A stretch of DNA of 64,000 bases from positions 13,642 through 77,641 of the forward strand of contig DHFT01000039.1 in NCBI GenBank assembly GCA_002402375.1, read 5' to 3'. Positions 1-8,527 of the stretch are shown piece by piece. Within the stretch, counting starts at the first letter, position 1, and each line of letters opens with the position of its first letter. A model generated the notes under the pieces. That model had not been told where the DNA came from. It saw nothing but the letters and a program-made list of their open reading frames with translations, and made no database searches. Source of the stretch: Elusimicrobia bacterium UBA4817 (GTDB lineage: Bacteria; Elusimicrobiota; UBA8919). The position numbers and the translations under genes were made by a program.

Positions 1-1186
1 GATAAACGGTATCATATCTGCCGTCTATTGCTACTTTACACTGCGGATAGAGATGCCAAATAAGATATTCGCCCCAGTTGAATTCGTTAAAGATATTGCC
101 GCCGAGTTTTTTTTCTTTTAGGAAATTCACCGCATTAGCGGGAAACCTGTCGCTATCCGTGATTTCAAGCGACGGATTTTTTAGGGTAGCAAAAAGCAGC
201 AGGAAAAACGGAGAAAACGCCGAAATAGTTAAAATTATAACGGTTGCTCTTTTTTTGATGCTTTCAAAAAACGGGAGCAAAAACGGTGCTACTATGATTG
301 CGAATACAGGGATATGTCTTGAATATCTACTTGCGAATAAAATACTGAGTAGTATAACCAAAGACGAAAGATATTTTTTTTGGAAAAGATAAATTAGTGA
401 ACTGACCGCAGAGATAATTGCAATAAATACGAATAAGTAGCCGACGAGCGGGAAATCTGACAGTGTAAATTTGCCCCATTCAGTGATGTATTTTGCGGTA
501 AGCGGGTTTGTAAGAGCGCGAAATATTGCTTTCCAAAGATTAACGTGATAGGGCGTTATCAGTGATGCGAGCGGGAGTGCTATAATAATAAAAAGATGTT
601 TTCGGTTATATTTTTCCAAAAGAAGAATTAGGGCGATTGCTAATCCTACGACAAATCCGCCGTGTGAGTTTGACCACAAAACCATTGTCGGGAACAGTAA
701 AATCAGAAACGGTAGTTTTCCGGTTTTTTTGTATAAATGTAGTAAAAACCCGAAAATGGAAAGATAAAGATAAGTAAAAATCTGCGGTCTAAAAGATGTG
801 CCTATAAAAATAAGTGATAAGGCAAAAAGATAGACAGGTAGAATTATTTTGTAATTTTTAGAGTAAATCAGCAGAGTTAAAAACAGAAAACATCCGGTAA
901 AAAATCCGATTAAAATTTTAAGAAATATCAGTCCTTTATCGCCGGACTTTTTATATGTTGAGTAAAGAATAACTTCCGATAACCATTCATGATTTACCCA
1001 TTTATTGCCGTAAGCGGTATATGAATAAAAATCTATTTTCGGAATATTTTTTGTTTCAACAATTTGTTTGCCGAAAAAAAGATGTCCCCAGAAGTCCACA
1101 TCCTGCCATCTGTTGAAAAAGAAAAAAGGGCTTGCTAAAAGCCCCGCAAAAAAAATAATTACAATTTGTTTTTTTATGTTAGTCAC
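1..1186 (-). CDS. Polytopic membrane protein, GT-C/PMT-like (partial)
   Basis: The reading frame stays open from a GTG at 1186-1184 to the left edge, so the C-terminus is missing; about 395 residues are visible. The GTG overlaps the alaS stop as GTGA, which supports translational coupling and this start. The protein has many hydrophobic segments (about nine). Its N-terminal loop reads DVDFWGHLFFGK and is followed by YSYTAYGNKWVNHEWLSE. Near the visible end is GGNIFNEFNWGEYLIWHL and then AIDGRYD. As I recall, this pattern is shared by a widespread family of uncharacterised membrane proteins resembling lipid-linked-sugar glycosyltransferases of the GT-C fold. The early acidic loop would fit a catalytic site. 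Substrate unknown. Confidence 0.75.
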   Translation of the reverse strand, partial: MTNIKKQIVIIFFAGLLASPFFFFNRWQDVDFWGHLFFGKQIVETKNIPKIDFYSYTAYGNKWVNHEWLSEVILYSTYKKSGDKGLIFLKILIGFFTGCFLFLTLLIYSKNYKIILPVYLFALSLIFIGTSFRPQIFTYLYLSIFGFLLHLYKKTGKLPFLILLFPTMVLWSNSHGGFVVGLAIALILLLEKYNRKHLFIIIALPLASLITPYHVNLWKAIFRALTNPLTAKYITEWGKFTLSDFPLVGYLFVFIAIISAVSSLIYLFQKKYLSSLVILLSILFASRYSRHIPVFAIIVAPFLLPFFESIKKRATVIILTISAFSPFFLLLFATLKNPSLEITDSDRFPANAVNFLKEKKLGGNIFNEFNWGEYLIWHLYPQCKVAIDGRYDTVY

Positions 1187-3789
1187 TTTTGCTTTATAAT
1201 TTTCTCAACGGATGATATCGCTTCATCCAGTTTTGAAATATCTTTTCCGCCGGCTTGTGCGAGGTCAATTTTTCCGCCTCCTCCGCCGCCTACGATTTTT
1301 GATATTTCTTTTACAATTATTCTGGCATCAAATTTATCGGCGAGGTCTTTTGTAATTGACACAATGAGCGTCGGTTTTTCGTCAATAACAGAACCTAATA
1401 CCACAATGCCTGATTTGATTTTGTTTTTCAGATTGTCGGAAGTGCTTCTGAGTTCATCTATGGATGTTATTTCCGTTTTTACCGCCAGTAGTTTTATGCC
1501 GTTGATTTCTTTAAGGTTTTTCAGTAAATCGTTTTCCTGTATTTTCGGTGTTTTTGAAATGCCCTTTTCAAGTTTTTTTTTATCGTCTGCAAGTTTTTGG
1601 AGTTTTGTAACGACTTCCGCCCGGGATGATTTCAATATCTCGGCCATTTCATCAATCGTTTCCCGCTGATTTTTCATAAAGTTATACGCTTCCATTCCGG
1701 TTATTGCTTCTATCCGCCGAAGACCGCTTCCGATACTGCCTTCGGATAAAATTATAAATTGTCCGATTTCTCCGGTTGATTTACAATGAGTTCCGCCGCA
1801 CAGTTCTACACTTTCAGGATTTTTTTCGTTTCCGGTAATGACGCACCGAACTTTCTCGCCGTATTTTTCGCCGAATAAAGCGAGCGCCCCCATTTTTTTT
1901 GCCTCGGCCACCGTCGTAATTTTTGTCGTCACTTTCAGATTTTCAAGAATTTTTTCATTAACATATTTTTCTATTAAAATCAGTTCCTCTTTTTTTAATT
2001 GTGTCGGATGGGAAAAATCAAATCTGAATCTGTCGTCGCTGACTTGTGAGCCGCGCTGAACGATATGGGTGCCGATAATTTGTCTTAAACTCTTATGCAA
2101 AAGATGAGTAGCGGTATGATTTCGCATAATGTTTTTTCTTCTTTCAAGAGCAATTTCGGCTCCAACCGTTTCGCCCGTTTTGATAATGCCTTTTATGATT
2201 TTTGCTCTGTGGATGATAAGGTTTTCAACCGGTTTCTGCGTATCAATAATTTCTACCTGACTTTGGACTTCGGACTTCGGACTTCGGACTATTAACCTGC
2301 CCCTATCCCCAACCTGTCCGCCCGCTTCCCCGTAAAAAGGCGTCTCTTTTAGGATTATTTCCACCTCATCGCCTTCGTTTGCCTGTTCAATAATTTTTCC
2401 GTCTTTTACTATTGCGGCTATTTTGGTTTTTGTTTTTGTCTCATCGTAGCCGGTAAAAACGGTATCTGCGAATTTTTTGTGAAGTTCAAAATAATTGCTC
2501 ATATCAATATCTCCCGAACCTTTCCACGAAGTTTTGGAACGATTTTTTTGTTTCTCCATTTCTTCTTCAAACCCCTTGTCGTCTATAGATATTTCAGATT
2601 CAGCCAGAAGTTCTTTTGTTAAATCAAACGGGAAGCCGTAAGTATCATATAGTAAAAATGCATCTTTCCCGGAAATTGTTTTTCTGGATTTTTTTAATTC
2701 TTCAAGCATTTCAATCCCGCGCTCCAGCGTCATTAAAAATTTTTCTTCCTCCATTTTTATTATTCTTGCTATGTACTCGCGATTCAAATCCAGTTCAGGA
2801 TATGCCGGTTTCATCGTCTCAACCACTTCAACTGCGATTCTGTAAAGGAACGGTTTGTCCATCTGCAATTTTTTGCCGTGAGTAATTGCTCTTCTCAGGA
2901 TTCTTCTTAAAACATAACCTCTTCCTTCATTGGACGGTAAAATGCCGTCGGAAATAAGAAATGTGATTGCTCTCGCGTGGTCAGCAATTATTTTGGTAGA
3001 TATATCATTTTTAATATCAGACAGGTTTTTTATAAAATCAATAATTCTTTTAAGCTCGTCGGTTTCAAAATTTGTTTTTGCCCTCTGAACCACCGCCGCC
3101 AGCCGTTCAAGTCCCATCCCGGTATCAATATTTTTTTGCGGAAGATTTTTTAATGTGCCGTCTGCTTGTTTGTCAAATTGCGTGAATACGAGGTTCCATA
3201 CCTCAATATACCTGTCGCAGTCGCACCCCGGGCCGCAGGTTTTTTTGCCACAGCCGTTTCCTGTTCCCGTATCGTATAAAATTTCGGAACAGGGTCCGCA
3301 GGGACCGGTTTCTCCCATCTGCCAGAAGTTTGACGCCTCGCCTAATTTTACGATTTTGTTTAAAGGCAGGATTTTTTCCCAGATTTTGTATGCCTCGTCG
3401 TCATCTTTGTAGACGGAAGCGTAAAGTTTGTCCTTATCAAGTTTAAGTTCAACGGTCAGAAATTCCCACGCCCACAAAATCGCTTCTTTTTTGAAATAAT
3501 CGCCGAATGAAAAATTACCGAGCATCTCAAAAAACGTAAGATGTCTTGCGGTATGTCCGACATTTTCAATATCGGATGTCCTGAAACATTTCTGGACGGA
3601 CGTCGCCCGCTGGTAATCGCTTTTGATTTTCTGCCTGCCTAAAAAATAATTTTTGAACTGCACCATTCCCGCCGATGTAAAAAGCAGCGTCGGGTCGGAA
3701 GAGGGCACCAGCGAGTCGCTCTTAAAAACGGTATGTTCTTTTTCTTTAAAAAACCTCAAAAATTTTTGTCTGATTTCGTTTGTAGTCAT
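1183..3789 (-). CDS. alaS: Alanyl-tRNA synthetase
   Basis: Charges tRNA-Ala with alanine in the cytoplasm. At 868 residues it is full length for bacteria. The N-terminal class II catalytic core begins IRQKFLRFF and includes TSAGMVQFKNYFLG and the motif 2 region FRTSDIENVG. The editing domain carries the metal-binding HTATHLLH near residue 556 and CGGTHC near residue 663. The C-terminal C-Ala region has a glycine-rich VGGGGGGKIDLAQAGG stretch near residue 833. A tandem seven-base repeat lies in frame around plus-strand 2262-2292, between catalytic and editing domains, and encodes the unusual RSPKSEVQSQ. The gene for a membrane protein overlaps its stop. Confidence 0.98.
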   Translation of the reverse strand: MTTNEIRQKFLRFFKEKEHTVFKSDSLVPSSDPTLLFTSAGMVQFKNYFLGRQKIKSDYQRATSVQKCFRTSDIENVGHTARHLTFFEMLGNFSFGDYFKKEAILWAWEFLTVELKLDKDKLYASVYKDDDEAYKIWEKILPLNKIVKLGEASNFWQMGETGPCGPCSEILYDTGTGNGCGKKTCGPGCDCDRYIEVWNLVFTQFDKQADGTLKNLPQKNIDTGMGLERLAAVVQRAKTNFETDELKRIIDFIKNLSDIKNDISTKIIADHARAITFLISDGILPSNEGRGYVLRRILRRAITHGKKLQMDKPFLYRIAVEVVETMKPAYPELDLNREYIARIIKMEEEKFLMTLERGIEMLEELKKSRKTISGKDAFLLYDTYGFPFDLTKELLAESEISIDDKGFEEEMEKQKNRSKTSWKGSGDIDMSNYFELHKKFADTVFTGYDETKTKTKIAAIVKDGKIIEQANEGDEVEIILKETPFYGEAGGQVGDRGRLIVRSPKSEVQSQVEIIDTQKPVENLIIHRAKIIKGIIKTGETVGAEIALERRKNIMRNHTATHLLHKSLRQIIGTHIVQRGSQVSDDRFRFDFSHPTQLKKEELILIEKYVNEKILENLKVTTKITTVAEAKKMGALALFGEKYGEKVRCVITGNEKNPESVELCGGTHCKSTGEIGQFIILSEGSIGSGLRRIEAITGMEAYNFMKNQRETIDEMAEILKSSRAEVVTKLQKLADDKKKLEKGISKTPKIQENDLLKNLKEINGIKLLAVKTEITSIDELRSTSDNLKNKIKSGIVVLGSVIDEKPTLIVSITKDLADKFDARIIVKEISKIVGGGGGGKIDLAQAGGKDISKLDEAISSVEKIIKQK
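2262..2292. repeat. In-frame 7-bp tandem repeat inside alaS
   Basis: About four copies of the unit ACTTCGG (plus strand), the outermost degenerate. They lie inside alaS and are translated as part of RSPKSEVQSQ in a linker between conserved domains. The array does not break the frame. Confidence 0.85.
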
Positions 3790-3831
3790 AAATTACTTGG
3801 TGTCTGTTAAAATTATTAAAGATTAGAGAAG

Positions 3832-4206
3832 TTAATGTTGACTATTCACTTCAAAAATATTACCCATCTTAAACATTGGCATAAACATAGATATAATTGT
3901 TACAAAGAATGTCAATCCTATTATGATAAATAGCGAAACCAATAATAATTTTGTGATTCTGATGTTTTTCCCTATAACTATATAAATATAAATTGCACTT
4001 ATTGGCAATAAAATTACAAGCCACATTTTAGATAAAAAAAATATGCTTTTGGTGATTTGCGATAAATCAACTCCTAAACTATCAAATATTTCTCTAAACG
4101 AAGGAACGACACCAATTAAAATATAAGAACAAACTATTATTGCCGCGAGTAAACCCAATTTAAGGTCAGTCAATTTAGAAATATTATTTTTAACAAATTT
4201 TATCAT
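3832..4206 (-). CDS. Small three-span membrane protein, unknown function
   Basis: 124 residues with three clear hydrophobic spans: about residues 17-36, 55-78 and 84-110. An AAGGAAA Shine-Dalgarno sequence sits seven bases ahead of the ATG. Between spans 1 and 2 the stretch VPSFREIFDSLGVDLSQITK resembles the loop before a membrane helix in GspF/PilC-type proteins. That similarity is weak and may only reflect shared membrane topology. The gene lies between the purH 3'-end copy at 4235-4285 and alaS. No function can be assigned. Confidence 0.6.
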   Translation of the reverse strand: MIKFVKNNISKLTDLKLGLLAAIIVCSYILIGVVPSFREIFDSLGVDLSQITKSIFFLSKMWLVILLPISAIYIYIVIGKNIRITKLLLVSLFIIIGLTFFVTIISMFMPMFKMGNIFEVNSQH

Positions 4207-4234
4207 TTAATTTCCTTATTGCTAAAGCATCAAA

Positions 4235-4285
4235 TCAATGTCTAAAATGACGCATACCCGTGAATACCATTGAGATTTTATGTTC
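4235..4285 (-). pseudogene. Remnant copy of the purH 3' end
   Basis: The minus strand reads EHKISMVFTGMRHFRH followed by TGA. That is the C-terminus of PurH, one residue different from the intact gene (…MRHLRH) at 5507. A 43-base core matches the end of purH with six mismatches and includes a 22-base identical block; most changes are synonymous. The fragment is in frame with, and directly downstream of, the stop codon of the DUF4143 ATPase. Together with the intact purH end it brackets the ATPase gene. Confidence 0.75.
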
Positions 4286-4315
4286 GGTATATTTTTCGGA
4301 ATTGACCGCAGTTAA

Positions 4316-5446
4316 TTATCCGATAATATCAAAATAATTATCCTTAGTTATAACGGTAAATTTAGAATTTTTATATGTTTCAACAAAATCTTTCGGCGGT
4401 TTTACGCCTTTTGCTTTCCATTTGCATTCAAAACCCCAAAGACATCCAGCCCTTTCTTCAACAAAATCAACCTCTTTCTGGTCGTAAGTCCTCCAGAAAT
4501 ATTTATTGCAATGAATATTTTTATAATTTAATTTTTTAATTCTTTCCGAAATACAATAATTCTCCCATAATTTTCCTATGTCATCCCGCATAGTAATACT
4601 ATTATAATTTGAAATAATAGCGTTGCGAACACCGTTGTCCCAAAAATAATATCGCGGTGTTTTTGTATATTCCTTCCTTAAATTCCTGCTGAAACCGTAT
4701 AATGAAAATAACACATAAGATTTTTCAAGTAATTCAAGATACCTCATCACCGTTTTTTTATTTGCATTTAAGTTATTAGCGAGTTCAGAATATGAAATAT
4801 CGTTACCGATTTGGAATGCTATAAGTCGTAATAAATTAAAAATGAATAAAGAGTTTTTGAGATTGTCCAATTGCAAAATATCTCTCAATAAATAACCGTC
4901 TCTTATTGATTCAAGCAGTTCTTTCTTTTCTTTTAAGGATTTTGCCGTCAATACCTGCGGATACATTCCATATATCAATCTGTCCTCTAAATTTTCCTTG
5001 TTTTTCAGAAAATCCTGATAATTGTTTAATTCTAATTGTGATATGGGATAAAAATAATAGAACTTACTTCTCTCCACCAGAGGTTCTCCTATTTTGTTTT
5101 TTAAGTCAAATGAGGAAGAACCGGAAACAAAAACTGAAATTCCCGGGATATTGTCAACAATAAGTTTTAGATTGAGTCCGATGTTGGGTATTTTCTGGGC
5201 TTCGTCTATAAAAAGATATTTATAACCGGCTGTAAACTTTTCAAGAATGCTTAACATCTGACTTGATAATATTTCTAACACATCTAAATTTTCACCATTT
5301 ACCATTAGAACAGGTTTGTTTTTTAATTTCTCTTTCACCGAATTCATTAGCACGGTCTTACCGGTTCTTCTGGCACCGAAGAGTCCGATGACTTTGCCTG
5401 CCTTTAGAGACGATAGTATCTGATTTTCAATAAATCTGGGTATCAT
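4316..5446 (-). CDS. ATP-binding protein, AAA/DUF4143 family
   Basis: 376 residues. A P-loop near residue 23 reads GLFGARRTGKTVL and a Walker B-like YLFIDEAQK lies near residue 80. A winged-helix-like middle follows, then a C-terminal DUF4143 nuclease-like part with RTYDQKEVDFVEER and FECKW, a pattern of the restriction-endonuclease-like fold. This family of AAA ATPases (COG1373) is common in anaerobes and archaea and moves frequently between genomes; its physiological role is not established. It has its own promoter (5456-5484) whose predicted start is almost at the ATG. Copies of the purH end flank it, so it is probably a late insertion. Confidence 0.85.
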   Translation of the reverse strand: MIPRFIENQILSSLKAGKVIGLFGARRTGKTVLMNSVKEKLKNKPVLMVNGENLDVLEILSSQMLSILEKFTAGYKYLFIDEAQKIPNIGLNLKLIVDNIPGISVFVSGSSSFDLKNKIGEPLVERSKFYYFYPISQLELNNYQDFLKNKENLEDRLIYGMYPQVLTAKSLKEKKELLESIRDGYLLRDILQLDNLKNSLFIFNLLRLIAFQIGNDISYSELANNLNANKKTVMRYLELLEKSYVLFSLYGFSRNLRKEYTKTPRYYFWDNGVRNAIISNYNSITMRDDIGKLWENYCISERIKKLNYKNIHCNKYFWRTYDQKEVDFVEERAGCLWGFECKWKAKGVKPPKDFVETYKNSKFTVITKDNYFDIIG

Positions 5447-5455
5447 GGTGTCTGT

Positions 5456-5484
5456 ATTTTAATAAATATATCTGGTTTTGTCAA
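5456..5484 (-). promoter_or_regulatory. Sigma-70-type promoter for the DUF4143 ATPase
   Basis: Minus-strand TTGACA (5484-5479), a 17-base spacer and TAAAAT (5461-5456). Transcription would start near 5449, only about three bases before the ATG at 5446, so the mRNA may be leaderless. Confidence 0.6.
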
Positions 5485-5506
5485 GAGTTTTTTGTTTCCA
5501 AAATTT

Positions 5507-7018
5507 TTAATGACGGAGATGGCGCATGCCTGTGAATACCATTGAGATTTTATGCTCGTTGCAGACGGTTATTGATTCGTTATCTTTTACCGAGCCGCCG
5601 GGCTGAATAATTGCTTTTACGCCGATTTTTGCTGCTTCGTTGACGACATCTTTGAACGGGAAAAATGCGTCGGAGGATAAAACAAGCGGTAGACGGTAGA
5701 CGGTAGACGGTAGACGGATTAAGTTCATTTTCATTTTTGCGATTTTTAGTGAGTCAATCCTTGACATTTGGCCGCCGCCGATTCCTACCGTTCGGGTGCC
5801 TCTGGCAAGGACGATTGCATTTGATTTTACATATTTTGCGACGGTAAAAGCAAATTTTAACGATTCCAATTCTTCTTTTGCCGGTTTTGTCTTTGTAACA
5901 ATTTTTAACTTGTCAAAAATTTTGCTGTCCTTTTCCTGAACAAGAAAGCCGTCGGAAATACTGCGGAACTCAAGCGATTGAGCAAGTGAGCGATTAAGCG
6001 AGTGAGTTAAAACTCTTAAATTTTGTTTTTGCGAAAATATTTTCAGCGCATCTTTTGAATAATTCGGCGCAATAACACACTCGGTAAAAATTTTTATTAC
6101 GTCTCTTGCGGTTCTGCCATCCACGATTTTATTAAACGCTACAATTCCGCCGAATGCCGAAACGGGGTCGCAGGCAAGAGCATTTTTGTAAGCATCAAAA
6201 ATAGTTTTAGCGGTTGCAACTCCACAAGGATTATTATGCTTTACAATCACACAAGCAGGTTTTTCAAATTCGCAAACCAGATTAAAAGCAGAATCCATAT
6301 CAAGATAATTGTTATAAGAAAGTTCTTTCCCTTGCAGTTGTTTTACACTTCCGACTTCCGACTTCCCACTTCCGATATGGTAAACTGCCGCTTTCTGATG
6401 AGGATTTTCACCGTACCGCAAGTCGGAAAATTTTTTAAGTCCAACTGTTATTTTTTCTGGAAACTGCTCGTCGGTAAAATAATTTGAAATAATAGAATCA
6501 TAATAAGCGGTATGGCTGAATGCCTTTGCCGCAAGTTTTTTTCTGAATGAAAAATCTATCTTTGAACTTTTAATATTATCTATGATGTTAGAATAATCTT
6601 TCGTGTCGCAGACCGCCAGAACATTCTCAAAATTTTTTGCGGCCGCGCGGAGCATCGCCACTCCGCCGATATCTATATTTTCAACTGAAGGTTTTTCTTC
6701 AAACGGATAAAGATTTATAACGACGATATCAATCGCGTTAATTTTGTGTTTTTTCAACTCGTCAATATGTTGTTTTGTCTTTTTTGCCAGTATTCCCGCG
6801 TGGATTTTCGGATGCAGTGTCTTTACCCGCCCGTCAAGGATTTCCGGAAAGCCAGTAATTTTTTCAACCGAAACGACGGAAATTCCCACTTTTTTAAGAA
6901 ACGTTACTGTCCCGCCGGTTGATATAATTTTGACATCCAATTTTTTAAGTTCTTTTGCAAATTCAACAATTCCGGTTTTGTCCGATACGCTGATTAATGC
7001 TGTTTTAATAGTTTTCAT
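5507..7018 (-). CDS. purH: Bifunctional AICAR transformylase / IMP cyclohydrolase
   Basis: Catalyses the last two steps of IMP synthesis: formyl transfer from 10-formyl-THF to AICAR, then ring closure. 503 residues, near family length. The N-terminal MGS-like cyclohydrolase domain begins TALISVSDKTGIVEFAKEL and contains STGGTV. The C-terminal transformylase domain has the catalytic VKHNNPCG motif near residue 259 and ends FTGMRHLRH as in other PurH proteins. Three short tandem repeats (5687-5718, 5970-6008, 6347-6377) are translated in frame in variable loops and encode odd segments such as RLPSTVYRLP and LNRSLAQSL. The start overlaps recX by 14 bases. The 3' end is duplicated at 4235. Confidence 0.97.
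   Translation of the reverse strand: MKTIKTALISVSDKTGIVEFAKELKKLDVKIISTGGTVTFLKKVGISVVSVEKITGFPEILDGRVKTLHPKIHAGILAKKTKQHIDELKKHKINAIDIVVINLYPFEEKPSVENIDIGGVAMLRAAAKNFENVLAVCDTKDYSNIIDNIKSSKIDFSFRKKLAAKAFSHTAYYDSIISNYFTDEQFPEKITVGLKKFSDLRYGENPHQKAAVYHIGSGKSEVGSVKQLQGKELSYNNYLDMDSAFNLVCEFEKPACVIVKHNNPCGVATAKTIFDAYKNALACDPVSAFGGIVAFNKIVDGRTARDVIKIFTECVIAPNYSKDALKIFSQKQNLRVLTHSLNRSLAQSLEFRSISDGFLVQEKDSKIFDKLKIVTKTKPAKEELESLKFAFTVAKYVKSNAIVLARGTRTVGIGGGQMSRIDSLKIAKMKMNLIRLPSTVYRLPLVLSSDAFFPFKDVVNEAAKIGVKAIIQPGGSVKDNESITVCNEHKISMVFTGMRHLRH
5687..5718. repeat. In-frame 7-bp tandem repeat in purH (array 1)
   Basis: Four copies of GGTAGAC on the plus strand, translated as RLPSTVYRLP between the conserved GGGQMSRIDS and SSDAFFPF segments of the transformylase domain. 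Confidence 0.9.
5970..6008. repeat. Degenerate in-frame repeat in purH (array 2)
   Basis: Repeating GCGATTGAGCAAGTGA-type units on the plus strand, translated as LTHSLNRSLAQSL in a variable region of the transformylase domain. The repeats are imperfect. Confidence 0.75.
6347..6377. repeat. In-frame 7-bp tandem repeat in purH (array 3)
   Basis: About four copies of ACTTCCG on the plus strand, the third changed by one base. They encode GSGKSEVGS just before the conserved QLQGKELSYNN. The same unit, in the opposite orientation, occurs in ligA at 11199-11228. Confidence 0.9.
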
Positions 7019-7496
7019 CGGTGTCCTGTCCCGCGCCTTTTATAAATTTTGCTATGACACTTTCAATCGTGTCGTAAGAAAATCCCCTGCCGGCAAGAAA
7101 CTGAAAAATTTTACTCTTTGCTTTTAACGGTTCAAGTTTTTTATATCTCGCAAGTTTATTTTTTATTGTGTCAAAGGCCAGTTCCGTCTCGTCAATTTCC
7201 AGAGAGCTTAAAATTCCGGATGCCGTTTCGCGCGGTATTCCTTTTCTGTTTAATTCCCGCATAATAAAATTTTTGCTTTTATTGTGACGCAGGCGGTATT
7301 CCATCCATTCTTTCGCAAATTTTTCGTCGTCAATCAATTTTAATTTTTTCAATTTTTCTATTACGGTATCAACAACGGTGCTATCATAATTTTTTCCGAT
7401 TTTATCCCGTATCTCTTTTTCGGAATGGTTTCTCCTGGCAAAAAGCCAGAACGCATATTTTTGTGCCTTGTGATAATTCGTGGATTTTTCTTTCAT
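7005..7496 (-). CDS. recX: Regulatory protein RecX
   Basis: 163 residues, typical length. The sequence shows the tandem three-helix repeats of RecX: AFWLFARRNHSEKEIRDKI, then IDDEKFAKEWMEYRLRHNKS and IMRELNRKGIP. RecX binds RecA filaments and modulates recombination. There is no recA nearby. The gene sits between a DUF362 protein (4-base ATGA-type overlap) and purH (14-base overlap), so it is probably co-transcribed in the long rib-lig-pur transcript. Confidence 0.9.
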   Translation of the reverse strand: MKEKSTNYHKAQKYAFWLFARRNHSEKEIRDKIGKNYDSTVVDTVIEKLKKLKLIDDEKFAKEWMEYRLRHNKSKNFIMRELNRKGIPRETASGILSSLEIDETELAFDTIKNKLARYKKLEPLKAKSKIFQFLAGRGFSYDTIESVIAKFIKGAGQDTDENY

Positions 7497-8527
7497 ATTT
7501 CAATGATACTATATTTTTTTTCTCCGAGTCCGAGTTTTACTGCGTAATCAAGTTGCACCGAGTAATCAATATCCGGAAATATGTGCTTGAAAAAATCGCT
7601 GCCGAATTTTTTGTTAACCAGTTTAAAAGATGCCGTATCAATCGCTACTGGGTCGCAAGATGCCAAAATTCCTATATCGGGAATTTGCGGACTCTCTTTT
7701 GTCTCGTAGCAATCGCAGAATTTTGTTATGTAGTTCAGAAAATTTATGTAAATCGCTTTTTTATTTTTTAAGCACCCTGCGGCATATTCCGCCATTTTTT
7801 CCTGTAAGTTTTTCACGGATTCATCCCATGGAATTTTTATCGCATATTGCTCACAGGACAAAATACATTCGCCGCACCCGATACAGGCAGTTTTATTTAT
7901 TATAATTTTTTTATTCACAAGTTTCAAGGCATTTGACGGACACCACTTAATACAATTGCCGCATCCGATACACTTTTCAGGTTTAATTTCAGGTTTTACG
8001 GAATTATGCATTTCGTATTTTCCGGCCCGTGCCCCGCAACCCATTCCGATATTTTTGATTGCCCCGCCGAACCCGGAAATCTCATGTCCCTTGAAGTGGG
8101 TTAAAAAAATAAATTTATCCGTATAATAAATATCCCGCGCGATTTTTACGGATTTAAAATGTTTTAGATTTACATCAACATCTATGTAAGAATTTCCCCG
8201 CAGCCCGTCGGCAATTATTATCGGGCATCCGCAAATACCGAAACCGTGTTCAATCGCAATATTAAGATGGTCAACGGCATTTGCCCGGCTTCCCCTGTAG
8301 ATTGTATTTGCGTCGGTTAAAAACGGTTTTCCGCCGCGCGATTTTACAATTTCAACAATCGGTTTTACATATTCGGGTTTGATGTAACCCTTGTTTCCTT
8401 TTTCTCCGAAATGAATTTTAATTGCTACGAAATCATTTTTAGAAACGAGCGAATTTATTCCCGATTTTTCCGCTATTTTTTTTACCGTTTCTGCCGAAAA
8501 CGTCTTTGTGAAATATACATTACTCAT
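7493..8527 (-). CDS. DUF362 domain protein with two 4Fe-4S clusters
   Basis: 344 residues. The N-terminal DUF362 domain includes KIHFGEKGNKGYI and HFKGHEISGFGGAIKN. Two ferredoxin motifs follow: CIGCGNCIKWCPSNAL near residue 187 and CIGCGECILSCEQYAI near residue 216. Proteins of this kind are common in strict anaerobes and are usually annotated as iron-sulfur proteins of unknown reaction. There is no signal peptide, so it is probably cytoplasmic. It overlaps the release-factor-like gene upstream by 8 bases and recX downstream by 4. Confidence 0.88.
   Translation of the reverse strand: MSNVYFTKTFSAETVKKIAEKSGINSLVSKNDFVAIKIHFGEKGNKGYIKPEYVKPIVEIVKSRGGKPFLTDANTIYRGSRANAVDHLNIAIEHGFGICGCPIIIADGLRGNSYIDVDVNLKHFKSVKIARDIYYTDKFIFLTHFKGHEISGFGGAIKNIGMGCGARAGKYEMHNSVKPEIKPEKCIGCGNCIKWCPSNALKLVNKKIIINKTACIGCGECILSCEQYAIKIPWDESVKNLQEKMAEYAAGCLKNKKAIYINFLNYITKFCDCYETKESPQIPDIGILASCDPVAIDTASFKLVNKKFGSDFFKHIFPDIDYSVQLDYAVKLGLGEKKYSIIEI

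Noticed and set aside
78..392. Plus-strand reading frame opposite the left-edge gene
   Set aside because: It is the complement of a conserved membrane protein frame and has no recognisable motif.
1166..1669. Plus-strand frame of 167 residues opposite alaS
   Set aside because: Low-complexity shadow of the C-Ala region, no Shine-Dalgarno or family pattern.
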